Shown one piece after another: positions 7,856 to 16,286 of a stretch of DNA of 64,000 nucleotides. The translations under genes and the position numbers were made by a program. The notes beneath the pieces were generated by a model, which searched no databases, was not told where the DNA came from, and worked only from the letters and a program-made list of their open reading frames with translations. This stretch comes from Candidatus Poseidonia sp. (GTDB lineage: Archaea; Thermoplasmatota; Poseidoniia; Poseidoniales; Poseidoniaceae). Each line of letters begins with the position of its first letter. Positions within the stretch are counted from its first letter, which is position 1. The stretch is from contig JADHPT010000003.1 of assembly GCA_016778305.1 (NCBI GenBank), positions 1 through 64,000 of the forward strand, given 5' to 3'.

Positions 7856-9616
7856 TCAAATCCGCCGTCGTAGCCGTTCCATTGCAGCGTCTGCTTGTGA
7901 AAGGTATTGGAGGCATTCTTCAATTCGGCTGACGCCTAACATCTCCTCAGACATTGCAATGGCCTCTTCACAGGCGCGTCGATCTTCATCGGTGATGGTG
8001 ATAGCCACAGCTTCGCATTGATTTCGAAGTACCTTCCATTCGTCCATCACATAGTCGTAGAGCTCAAGCGCTTCACCGCTCGCTCTTCCTTCTTTATCCA
8101 AGTCTGTGGTCATACGTTCCAAGAGCATGCCAGCATGAGACCACGTTCGATCATCTGCCGCCTGTTCAATTTCTGCAAGAGCTTTCGCCCAGATATCCTC
8201 ATCATCTCGACCTTCGTAACGCTTGACGAGTTGTTTTCGCTGCTTGAGAGCGCGAAGAACATCGTCCATGGCCGCACGCTCTCGTTGCAGGGTTCGCACC
8301 ACCCCGTCAGCAAGGCCAATCGCTTGACTTGCATTGCCTTCTTCGAGAGCGTTTTCGGCCTGCTTGAGACGTTGCTTCCCTTCGTCTAAATCCAATCCGT
8401 CTGCTTGATTGATTTGCCGATGCGCCTCATTGATGGATTCAATAGCTCGGTCGTTGGCTTCCCCTTCTGCTTCGAGTTGTCCGGGAATCACAACGGCAAA
8501 TTCGAAAGCCTCACGGGGTTGTTCTTTGGACAATTTTTCCTTAGCGTCTTTGAGAAGATCTCGTAAGGTTGTGATGCCGTCTCCTTTCTTACCGTCAAGG
8601 GACCGAACGGCTTCAGTGATGGCATCCTCAGCTTGTTTCCACCATTCAATAACTTCACCAGCCCGTTTCTTGGCCTGTCGAAACAATTGTTCTCCTTCAC
8701 GAAGCGAACCCAATCCAACTTCTCGCATCCCCATTTCGTAAGCTTTTCTTGGACGCTTGACAACAGGAGCAATCGATTCGGCCTTTTCAACAGCTTCAAG
8801 AGCGTCATGACGAATGATTTCAACGTCGTCTGCAAATGAAAGCGCTCGTTCCATATCCTCTTCGCTCTCATCAAGAAGACGCATGCCGTAAGCCGGATCA
8901 AGGTGGCCTTCTTCTTTGGCAGTGGTCAACAAACTTGCCGCTTGAGCAACCGCTGCTCCTTGCGCTTTCAATTCAAGGAGCCGTCCTTCCAAACGATCGA
9001 GTCTTCTCTGGAATGCCTTTCGTTCAACCTTTTGATCGTCACCAACCGACCATGAATACACGGTATCGCCGCATGCGAATGCCGCCAAGGCCACGGCCAA
9101 ACTGCTTGAAAGCGAGGTGAAGGATTCAACTTGAGTGACGACAAGGGCGACGGCCGATGCACTGCCAATGCCCGTTAGAATTGAGCGAAAACGCAGAACA
9201 CCAAAGTGGCCACGAAGGGTGTTTACTGCCATCGATCGAGCCACGAGGGCTGAGAAAAGAACGAGGAGACTTCCAGCCGATGCCTGATGTGAGCCGGTGT
9301 CAATGCCCAGGGCTCCAATGACGAGAAGGACGGGCCACGCCAAGGCAGTGGATAAACCCAGACGTGTACGAGCTGAGGGCTCATCTAAGACCAAATCTTG
9401 AAGAAAAATACCCCACAAAATGAGAGCGAATGGGGGGCCAAAATTAGCCAAGACAACGCCATCCCCTTGCACCATACTCTTGAGGGTCGGCCAAGCTAAC
9501 CAAAGGGCGCAGCCGAGAATGATGAAAGCAGTGTACATCGCCATGGATTCAACACGCTTTGTTCGTTGCAAGCGCTCGGCTTGAATCGCTGAATCAGTAT
9601 CAGCCCATGTGACCAT
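7856..9616 (-). CDS. Membrane-anchored coiled-coil protein, unknown
   Basis: Protein of 586 residues. Roughly the first 190 residues hold about six hydrophobic helices (for example AFIILGCALWLAWPTL and ALAWPVLLVIGALGI). The rest is a long charged helical region from about 195 to the end, with heptad-like Leu/Ala spacing, repeated Glu-Ala-Leu clusters and many Lys and Arg; this predicts a cytoplasmic coiled coil or helical-hairpin bundle. No enzymatic motif is visible. The stop is immediately adjacent to that of the convergent membrane protein, which has the same general design (membrane half plus helical soluble half). The start at 9616 is the first ATG; a later one (MAMYTAF) is possible. Confidence 0.65.
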   Translation of the reverse strand: MVTWADTDSAIQAERLQRTKRVESMAMYTAFIILGCALWLAWPTLKSMVQGDGVVLANFGPPFALILWGIFLQDLVLDEPSARTRLGLSTALAWPVLLVIGALGIDTGSHQASAGSLLVLFSALVARSMAVNTLRGHFGVLRFRSILTGIGSASAVALVVTQVESFTSLSSSLAVALAAFACGDTVYSWSVGDDQKVERKAFQRRLDRLEGRLLELKAQGAAVAQAASLLTTAKEEGHLDPAYGMRLLDESEEDMERALSFADDVEIIRHDALEAVEKAESIAPVVKRPRKAYEMGMREVGLGSLREGEQLFRQAKKRAGEVIEWWKQAEDAITEAVRSLDGKKGDGITTLRDLLKDAKEKLSKEQPREAFEFAVVIPGQLEAEGEANDRAIESINEAHRQINQADGLDLDEGKQRLKQAENALEEGNASQAIGLADGVVRTLQRERAAMDDVLRALKQRKQLVKRYEGRDDEDIWAKALAEIEQAADDRTWSHAGMLLERMTTDLDKEGRASGEALELYDYVMDEWKVLRNQCEAVAITITDEDRRACEEAIAMSEEMLGVSRIEECLQYLSQADAAMERLRRRI

Positions 9617-9743
9617 AGAACAACCACACCTTCACCCCTCCATAATCACTCCGACGGGCTTCCCATCACCCAACACTCACATGAAATCCAGCGGCAATGT
9701 TCAAGGGTGTCTTTGGGGTGTGGTGAAAAGGAGAGGGAAGAGT

Positions 9744-10691
9744 ATGCCGGGTCTCATTACAATGGACGATTTATCCAATGACGAAATTATGAGCATCCTT
9801 GATGATGCACAACGCTTGCTTCCCGTTGCAGAAGGCCGGACCTATTTACCCCTCCTTCAGGGAAAAATATTGGGCAATCTCTTCTTTGAACCCAGTACCC
9901 GAACGCGAATGTCTTTCGAAACCGCCATGAAGCGACTGGGCGGCGACGTTGTCAATCTTGGTGACGTGAAGACCTCCTCGGTAGTCAAAGGCGAGACCCT
10001 CTACGACACCATCCAGATGGTCGACGGTTACACCGATATCATTGCCATGCGCCATCCAAGGCAAGGTGCTGCCCAATACGCACAAGATGCCGCACGAGTA
10101 CCCATTTTGAACGGTGGAGACGGAGCGGGGCACCACCCTACTCAAACCATGCTCGACCTGTTCACAATTCGCCAAGCCCACGGTACCCTCGAAGGCCTGA
10201 AGGTGATTTTGGCTGGGGATTTGCGCTACGGTCGTACCGTCCACTCTCTGAGCCATGCACTCACTCGCTTCGGATGCGAATTGATTTTTGCAAGCCCTGA
10301 ACTCCTCAAGATGCCTGCTGAAATTGTCAACGACCTAACGAAGCACGGAGCCAATGTAACGGAAACTGATGAGTTGCTGGGCTCCATTGCTGACGCAGAC
10401 GTCGTCTACATGACTCGTATTCAGAAGGAACGCTTCGCTGATGAAGACGAATATACGAAGGTCGCTGGCGCTTACAAATTGCACGCCTCCAATCTTGAAG
10501 GAGCCAAAGAGAACATGATCATCATGCACCCCCTTCCTCGTGTTGACGAAATCCATCCTTCGGTTGATGGAACTCGCCACGCCCGATATTTCCAACAGGC
10601 CTTCAATGGCGTTGTCGCACGAATGGCGCTTCTTTGCCGTCTTTTGGGAATCAAAGTTCCTCAAACGATTGCAGATGGAGGTGAGGCTTGA
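9744..10691 (+). CDS. pyrB: Aspartate carbamoyltransferase catalytic subunit
   Basis: Condenses carbamoyl phosphate and aspartate to carbamoyl aspartate, the first committed step of pyrimidine synthesis. The 315-residue chain carries the carbamoyl-phosphate motif FFEPSTRTR (47-55), DVKTSS, the MRHPRQGA segment, GHHPTQ (about 130-134), LAGDLRYGRTVHSL and the HPLPR loop. The frame is open from 9609, but the family begins near MPGLITMDDL, and the ATG at 9744 is preceded by AGGAGAGGG. The stop codon overlaps the first base of the pyrI ATG, so the two chains are translationally coupled. Confidence 0.97.
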   Translation: MPGLITMDDLSNDEIMSILDDAQRLLPVAEGRTYLPLLQGKILGNLFFEPSTRTRMSFETAMKRLGGDVVNLGDVKTSSVVKGETLYDTIQMVDGYTDIIAMRHPRQGAAQYAQDAARVPILNGGDGAGHHPTQTMLDLFTIRQAHGTLEGLKVILAGDLRYGRTVHSLSHALTRFGCELIFASPELLKMPAEIVNDLTKHGANVTETDELLGSIADADVVYMTRIQKERFADEDEYTKVAGAYKLHASNLEGAKENMIIMHPLPRVDEIHPSVDGTRHARYFQQAFNGVVARMALLCRLLGIKVPQTIADGGEA

Positions 10692-11167
10692 TGGCACAAG
10701 AGCACAACATGCGTCGTGTCACAGCCATTCGCAACGGGACGGTCATCGACCACATTCCGTCCGGCCAAGCCATGCGAGTGTTGGAGATGTTGGCCATTGA
10801 CAAATCCACCTCCGTCCCCGTTTCCATGGTGATGAACGTCCCGTCGAAGAAAATGGGAACAAAGGACATCATCAAAGTTGAAGATCGGGAACTGAATCAA
10901 GATGAATTAAATCGCTTGGCACTGGTTGCCCCCGATGCACGGGTGGCCATCATCCGCGCCTACAGTGTGGCCGAAAAGCTGACCATTGAACTTGGAGATG
11001 AAGTCACCAATGTAGTAAGTTGCACCTTCTCAAACTGCATTACAACCAATCCCCGCGAGCCCTTGGCTCACCGCCTCAAGGTCATGTCTCGTGAACCATT
11101 GGAATTGCGCTGTCACTATTGTGGACGACCTCAGGACCTCGAAGAATTGATTCACAACCTATTGTGA
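10691..11167 (+). CDS. pyrI: Aspartate carbamoyltransferase regulatory subunit
   Basis: 158-residue regulatory chain. It has an N-terminal nucleotide-binding domain (TAIRNGTVIDHIPSGQAMRV) and a C-terminal zinc domain with cysteines 111, 116, 141 and 144 (CTFSNC and CHYC), which bind the structural zinc that holds regulatory and catalytic chains together. By analogy it binds CTP/ATP allosterically. The ATG at 10691 overlaps the pyrB stop (TGATG); a TTG one codon upstream is less likely. Confidence 0.97.
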   Translation: MAQEHNMRRVTAIRNGTVIDHIPSGQAMRVLEMLAIDKSTSVPVSMVMNVPSKKMGTKDIIKVEDRELNQDELNRLALVAPDARVAIIRAYSVAEKLTIELGDEVTNVVSCTFSNCITTNPREPLAHRLKVMSREPLELRCHYCGRPQDLEELIHNLL

Positions 11168-11169
11168 GT

Positions 11170-12180
11170 TCACTCTTCAACCCCGAGAAGATCTCGCATA
11201 TCACACGCTTTACATTGGTCCTGTGAGGTCATGCTACCGCACCTCGGGCAAGCTGTAGGAGCTGCAGGGCGACGTTGTTGACCCCCCAATTCGACAACTT
11301 GGTCGCGTAATAATTTGACTTGATCGGCCATTTTGACCAGTCCGTGACGAGTACCTGGGACATCTGCTTCCATTTTCGCCACCATTTCACGATGCCGCCA
11401 GCGCAGAGCGCCGCGTGCATTTGGACACTCTTCATGGTGAAGGGGGAGGTCGCGATGAAGGGCATAGAGGTGGATTTCCTGTTCCGGTACCCACCGTAGA
11501 GGGACGATACGAGGTGCGAGGCCATCGACTGGAGTGGAGGTATGAGGTGCGAGGCGAAGGGTGCGTTCGAGGTCTCCATTGGTCACGTTCATCAACACCG
11601 TTTGAGCCATATCGTCGAGATTGTGCCCGAGTGCAATCACATCAGCCCCGACCCGTTGAGCAAGGTGGTTAATGCCTTGGCGACGGAAAACACCACAGTA
11701 AGCACACGCCATTCGTGGCGCGTTGTTGTCCTTCTCAATGACCATAGGGAGGCGTTTGACAACCTCATCGATCTCAACGAAAGAGAGTTCGGGGTAAGAG
11801 ACCACTTCGTGAGCGATACCAAGTCTGTCACACAACGTTTTCGCACAATCAATGGATGGTGGTCGGTAGCCTTCGATTCCCTCATCGACGGTACCCGCAA
11901 CGATGGTCACGTCGCGACGTTGTCCGAGGAGGTCGACCAGGCTATCGAGGAGGACAGCTGAATCTTTGCCCCCAGATACTGCCACTAAAATGGTGGTGTG
12001 CTCGCCTTTTTTGAGGTGGAGTTGTTGACGTAATTCTTTGCTGATCTTCTTGCGCACGGATTTTGCAAGGTGCTTACCACACAAGATTCTGCCAGAATAC
12101 GCCTGCTCAACGAGGGCTGGCTTGTCACAAGAGTCACATTGTGGAATCTGGAAAGCTGGCCTCGTCCCACTGCCTTCCAT
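11170..12180 (-). CDS. ncsA: tRNA 2-thiouridine synthase of the Ncs6/TtuA family
   Basis: PP-loop ATPase of 336 residues that adenylates and thiolates uridine in tRNA, probably U34 of the anticodon. It has an N-terminal zinc finger (C15, C18, C34, H37), the pyrophosphate-binding loop SGGKDS (69-74), a catalytic CAYC pair (C159, C162), GHNLDDMAQT, and a C-terminal zinc ribbon (CPRCG and CKACD). This matches the archaeal Ncs6/TtuA layout; the exact uridine position cannot be told from the sequence. The gene ends 2 nt from the pyrI stop, tail to tail. Its start at 12180 borders the AT-rich spacer 12181-12510. Confidence 0.92.
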   Translation of the reverse strand: MEGSGTRPAFQIPQCDSCDKPALVEQAYSGRILCGKHLAKSVRKKISKELRQQLHLKKGEHTTILVAVSGGKDSAVLLDSLVDLLGQRRDVTIVAGTVDEGIEGYRPPSIDCAKTLCDRLGIAHEVVSYPELSFVEIDEVVKRLPMVIEKDNNAPRMACAYCGVFRRQGINHLAQRVGADVIALGHNLDDMAQTVLMNVTNGDLERTLRLAPHTSTPVDGLAPRIVPLRWVPEQEIHLYALHRDLPLHHEECPNARGALRWRHREMVAKMEADVPGTRHGLVKMADQVKLLRDQVVELGGQQRRPAAPTACPRCGSMTSQDQCKACDMRDLLGVEE

Positions 12181-12510
12181 GGTTGATGGGTATGGCTACA
12201 GGGTTTCAATACAACGGACACAGAAGGGGGTTTGAGTATCTGAATTTGGTTAATTTTTTCAATTAAGAAATCAATTTTCTAATTGAGATTTTAAATTAGG
12301 ATTCACGCATTGCATTTCGTCCGGTTTGGGAACGAGATGCCAGATGTTTTTCCTAAAAATGAATAAAAGACGCCCTGCAATCCAGTTTCTTCCTCTTCCA
12401 AAGCGCATTTCCAGTTGGAAAATCTCAAAGGGTCTTCAAATCAACAATAATCAGCGCTAAAGCGCAAAACTTCTTGAAGGCTACAGCGCTGTCACGGGAA
12501 TTGAGCGAGC
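12181..12510. other. AT-rich divergent intergenic region
   Basis: 330 nt between the divergent thiolase and roadblock-like genes, distinctly more AT-rich than its surroundings at 12240-12300. I find no open frame, tRNA cloverleaf or repeat family here. It contains one imperfect inverted repeat (12260-12285). A weak TATA-like stretch near 12203-12212 on the minus strand could serve the thiolase gene. Confidence 0.5.
12260..12285. promoter_or_regulatory. Imperfect AT-rich inverted repeat
   Basis: Arms CAATTAAGAAA (12260-12270) and TTTTCTAATTG (12275-12285) are complementary apart from one shifted base. It lies in the divergent spacer about 80 nt upstream of the thiolase start. Operator or chance; weak evidence. 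Confidence 0.25.
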
Positions 12511-12852
12511 ATGTTGCAACGACTTCTTACCGGATTCCTAGAGCAGGAAGGCGTGGAGCAAGCCGTGATGTTTGACGACCGTGGGCGACTCATGGCCAGC
12601 GTGGGCCAGCAGGGTCAATTACCTGCTATCGAACACGCCGTTGCCCTCACATCAGCGGCTTTGAGTGCTTGTGTTGAGCACGAATTGGGTGAACTTTACG
12701 AAGTCTGGTCAGAAGGCGAACAACGAACGATGATCGATGTCATCACCCCCTACCGTATCTTGATGCTCAAAGGCAAAGGTGGCCGTCTTGCACGCTGGCG
12801 GCACAGCGTTGACCATCGCCGACGTCTGCTGGCCACAACCCCCGAATTTTAG
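12511..12852 (+). CDS. Roadblock/LC7-like small protein
   Basis: 113 residues with the alternating pattern of the roadblock fold: helix, then VEQAVMFDDRGRLMAS (strand-turn-strand), a long helix (AIEHAVALTSAALSACVEH), strands (MIDVITPYRILMLKG) and a closing helix. Roadblock proteins dimerise and act as regulators or scaffolds for small GTPases (MglB, Ragulator). The next gene starts 9 nt after the stop and itself seems to contain a roadblock-like domain, so the two may form a heterodimer; that is inference. No GTPase gene is in view. Confidence 0.5.
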   Translation: MLQRLLTGFLEQEGVEQAVMFDDRGRLMASVGQQGQLPAIEHAVALTSAALSACVEHELGELYEVWSEGEQRTMIDVITPYRILMLKGKGGRLARWRHSVDHRRRLLATTPEF

Positions 12853-12861
12853 GTGAATACG

Positions 12862-15800
12862 ATGTTTAAACTACCCAATGGAACGCCTGTTACCGATGAG
12901 ATTTCCCTCACCGAGGGGCATCTTCAGCCCTTTGCACATGGCGCCATTACAAGCTATATCGGGCGAAGAAAAACGCCGAGTGGGCATCGTTTGGTCCGTG
13001 GCGGGCGCATCGTTGGATGGATTGCCGAAGACAAGGAAAAAGGCGTGATGCTCGGTGGTAGCGAAGCCCGTGCTCAATTGGAAACCATAGAGGCAGAGGG
13101 GAAACTTCGCTTGGTTGGATCTCAATACACCTTAAGTGGCCTTGGAGGAGTTGCTGAAATCATTCCAGAGGCCTTTGAACATCAAGCAGACCGACAGGGG
13201 TTGAGAGCCAGCACAAATTTTGTTGAACGATTGCTCGCCAGGGACCTTTCCATGGTTGTGAAGACACTCATTCTTGACCCAACGGTACGAGGCGCCATCG
13301 CTATTGATGGAGGCATGCTCATCGATTATGCTGGAGACCTTCCTGGCTTTGGAAAAGAAGAAGCGCTTGCATCTCAGGTCTATGACCTTCTTTCAAACAT
13401 GCGAATGGAGGACCATCCACATCTCGCTGTCAAGGGGCAAGGTCACTGGATTTTACACACCGATGAAGGGTCTCTCTTGCTTGCACAAAGCGGGGATATT
13501 GCACTTGCAGCATGGACCGAACGTGATGCAAACCATGCTCGATTGCTTTCTGCAGCATCAACTGCCTTAGGAGGCGATGTAGCCTCTGCGGGTGCTGATG
13601 GAACGAAACTTCCTGAAGGATTTACTCTGCGAGAAGGTCGTGGCGGGCCGGACGCCATCGTGTCAATGCTGAAGGCTGGCCTCTACGAAGAGGTAACGGG
13701 CCATATCCAGTCGGGTAGTTCAAGCAAAGCCGTTTCGTTGGTGCTATCGCAAGGTGTGCCCGTCGCACTCTGGGCACCTTCAGTGGACGATGAAACAGAA
13801 GCACTTCGATTGCTCACAGAGCCAAAGCGTAAGGTTCGGCTCATTCGGCTGCCAGCGGGCACCATTGTTACCGCTGGGTCTGGAACGATCGCTACATTCT
13901 CTCTGACAGGATTCATCGATCAATTGGCCACGATTCGAACGCGTTCTGAGGCACGCCAAGAATCGTTGAGAGCGACCCTTACCGACATGCTTGGCTTTGA
14001 GGCAGGGATTGAGCAATTACGGAGTGAACGTGCGAAGTTGGCATTCAAAACCGACGGCATGGAATCAGCCGTTCCCCTTCAGGTCATGCAAGGACAAGCC
14101 GTATCCGCCGTTGATGAAGGATTGCGTCGCCGTCTCGAGAAGTCAGAGCAAACCGTATCGGATTTGAATGCCTCTATCGCTGTGCTCGAAGGAAAAATCA
14201 AAGAGTTAGAAACCAAAAAAGACGCTGCTCAAATTGTTGCCAGAGAAGCGAGTGAAACACGGCAAGAGCACACCGTCGCCATGGAGAACGCTCATGCACA
14301 ACTCAACACGATGCAGGTTGACCTTGCACAAGCAAGAGCCGTTTCAGATGAAGCCGCGTCAAGAGCTGAACGGCTGGTTCGAAGAGTGAATGAACTCGAA
14401 CATCAAGTCAGCGAGCGAGCAGCAGAATTAGCCAAGGCCATCGGAGATGCGAGTTCAAGCGCAGAATTGCAAGGTATGATCGAAGAACTCTCTCTCAAGG
14501 AAGCCGAATTGCAAGCCAATTTGGGCGAAGGGAGCCAACGATTGACGACCATACGTCAGCAAAGCGATGACGAAGAACGTCGGTTGCGAGTTTTGACCGA
14601 ACAAGTCAGTACGACTCGCGAGCGACATGCACGAGCGCAATCTGACCTCCTTAGCCTGCAGGAACAGGTCCATGTCCAACAACTTGAACTTGAAGCAGCT
14701 CGATTGGAAGAAAAGAAATCCAGAGACCATGCTGACGAAGACCGCAAGCGTCGTGCAGAAGAAGAAGCGCGACGTTCCAACATCGAGGCCGAATTACGTG
14801 AATTGATGAATGAACGACGGCAGGTTCTCAGAGAACTGGGTGATTTGGGTGCTCGAAGAGGGCATGCTGAAGCCGAGTTGGCTTCGCTCGTTGAGAAGGC
14901 CACCGACTTGGCTACCGCCCATGAAGAAGCGCTTGCTGATATCCAAGAAGCAGAACGCTTGCGTGCGCGACTTGCAGAAGAACCACTTGCTCAAGCACTT
15001 CTCGATGATAACAATACATTCGAGGGCCTCGGTCCTGTTTTGGAGCGACTTGAGCATGCTCGAGAACTCGGTTATTCGGTGACGATGCTCGACAGGGCTG
15101 TTGAGCGAGCGCTGCAGGTGATTCAATCAACGGTAGACCACGTTGCGGCCACACCTCGCCACTTACTCTCTTCCGAAGTGATGACACTCTTGGAACGACA
15201 AGTCCCCCAAACTGCAGGAGCCGTGCGAGGACTCGCACGCTGGTCTGTTCAGCAACGACTTGAACTCCAACTTGGAGAAACCGTCAACCACCTCGTGCTT
15301 GATCTTGAACACCTCCTTGAGGATTACGACCGCTCCATTACAATGTTGCGCCGAATCCGAAACGTGCTTGAACAAATCGAGCGACTTGGTGCACCAGAGC
15401 ATGAGGTTCACGCCCTGATGGCCAATTGTCAGCGCCCAGAAGCCCTTCCGAGTCTCGCCCTTGGAACTCGAAAGTTGATTCAAGTTGCTCTTGATGACAT
15501 CTACCTCGAAGCAGATCAGCGCGATGCGGGAGAGGCGATTGGACTGGAGGAAACCGCTCGTGTCCTTGAAGAACTCATCACACAATTGGACGCTTCAGGA
15601 CTGACTGATGGCCGTCCCCGCGGCATGCTTTGGGAATTCCAGCGTGATGGCTTGCTGCCCTTTGAGCGAGAAGCCATTCCTGCTGAACAACGTCTTCCTG
15701 TTGACGAAGGAATGTTGCACGATTTAGAACCTCACCTCCTTGCTTCAGAGGCATTGGAATCCGTCGAGGCCCCAACATCAGAACCTGTCGACAGTGCAGG

Positions 15801-16032
15801 ATGGTCCGAACTTCCCGCACCAAGTGACGATAACCTGCATGCGGCTATTGACTCTTCATCAAAGGTCACGGGCACGCATCATGATTTGGATGACGAGAGA
15901 GCACGCCTAGAGGCTGAATTAGCCCGTATTGATGCTGAGTGGAGTCATCGGGATGCCCCGCCACCAACGCCAGTTCCTGCCGATGCTGCCCTGACTGACC
16001 TCGAGGCTCGTCTTTCGAACATTGACTTTTGA
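12862..16032 (+). CDS. Large coiled-coil protein with N-terminal roadblock-like and paired sensor-like modules
   Basis: About 1,056 residues, none enzymatic in appearance. Residues about 25-95 (GHRLVRGGRIVGWIAEDKE, then EARAQLETIEAEGKLRLV) and 265-345 (VSLVLSQGVPVALWAPS, then EALRLLTEPKRKVRLIRL) look like two copies of one small domain that recalls DUF2226/DUF4388-type modules. Between them, 130-245 (VRGAIAIDGGMLIDYAG, then WILHTDEGSLLLAQSG) has a roadblock-like pattern. From about 365 to 740 it is a long coiled coil with SMC-like Glu/Lys/Arg heptads, and a helical domain follows to about 930. A GTG at 12853 is possible, but AGGTGA favours the ATG at 12862. The next gene begins 11 nt after the stop. 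Confidence 0.6.
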   Translation: MFKLPNGTPVTDEISLTEGHLQPFAHGAITSYIGRRKTPSGHRLVRGGRIVGWIAEDKEKGVMLGGSEARAQLETIEAEGKLRLVGSQYTLSGLGGVAEIIPEAFEHQADRQGLRASTNFVERLLARDLSMVVKTLILDPTVRGAIAIDGGMLIDYAGDLPGFGKEEALASQVYDLLSNMRMEDHPHLAVKGQGHWILHTDEGSLLLAQSGDIALAAWTERDANHARLLSAASTALGGDVASAGADGTKLPEGFTLREGRGGPDAIVSMLKAGLYEEVTGHIQSGSSSKAVSLVLSQGVPVALWAPSVDDETEALRLLTEPKRKVRLIRLPAGTIVTAGSGTIATFSLTGFIDQLATIRTRSEARQESLRATLTDMLGFEAGIEQLRSERAKLAFKTDGMESAVPLQVMQGQAVSAVDEGLRRRLEKSEQTVSDLNASIAVLEGKIKELETKKDAAQIVAREASETRQEHTVAMENAHAQLNTMQVDLAQARAVSDEAASRAERLVRRVNELEHQVSERAAELAKAIGDASSSAELQGMIEELSLKEAELQANLGEGSQRLTTIRQQSDDEERRLRVLTEQVSTTRERHARAQSDLLSLQEQVHVQQLELEAARLEEKKSRDHADEDRKRRAEEEARRSNIEAELRELMNERRQVLRELGDLGARRGHAEAELASLVEKATDLATAHEEALADIQEAERLRARLAEEPLAQALLDDNNTFEGLGPVLERLEHARELGYSVTMLDRAVERALQVIQSTVDHVAATPRHLLSSEVMTLLERQVPQTAGAVRGLARWSVQQRLELQLGETVNHLVLDLEHLLEDYDRSITMLRRIRNVLEQIERLGAPEHEVHALMANCQRPEALPSLALGTRKLIQVALDDIYLEADQRDAGEAIGLEETARVLEELITQLDASGLTDGRPRGMLWEFQRDGLLPFEREAIPAEQRLPVDEGMLHDLEPHLLASEALESVEAPTSEPVDSAGWSELPAPSDDNLHAAIDSSSKVTGTHHDLDDERARLEAELARIDAEWSHRDAPPPTPVPADAALTDLEARLSNIDF

Positions 16033-16043
16033 GGTGGTCACGA

Positions 16044-16286
16044 ATGACCGACGCAACCACGCTCATGGGACGAACTGAAGAGCGAGAAAAAGCATACCCG
16101 TTATGGATTGAACGGCTCTTTCTTCTCGTTGCAGTGATCGTCGTCGTTCTCTCTTCATCCGACATACGTGAGGCTGTTGACCATGCGTGGTTAGGGCCGA
16201 TTGTGGCCTACATCCTCCTTCCTTTGGCACTGCTGGCTTGTGTTGAATTGATGGGCCGTTTTGTCCAAGGACAACAAGGCTCATAA
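16044..16286 (+). CDS. Small two-helix membrane protein, unknown
   Basis: 80 residues with two hydrophobic helices, LFLLVAVIVVVLSSS and LGPIVAYILLPLALLACVEL, and a short loop. The preceding gene's TGA is 11 nt away, with GGTGGT acting as ribosome-binding site, so it is probably the last gene of the roadblock/coiled-coil operon and may tether that complex to the membrane (inference). Its stop overlaps the convergent minus-strand gene by 6 nt. Confidence 0.6.
   Translation: MTDATTLMGRTEEREKAYPLWIERLFLLVAVIVVVLSSSDIREAVDHAWLGPIVAYILLPLALLACVELMGRFVQGQQGS

Noticed and set aside
12181-12510. Possible tRNA or small RNA in the AT-rich spacer
   Set aside because: No cloverleaf or T-loop consensus is found, and the only structure is a short AT-rich inverted repeat.
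15163-15585. Minus-strand open frames across the coiled-coil gene
   Set aside because: The coiled-coil coding bias leaves antisense frames open; no domain or ribosome-binding site is visible.
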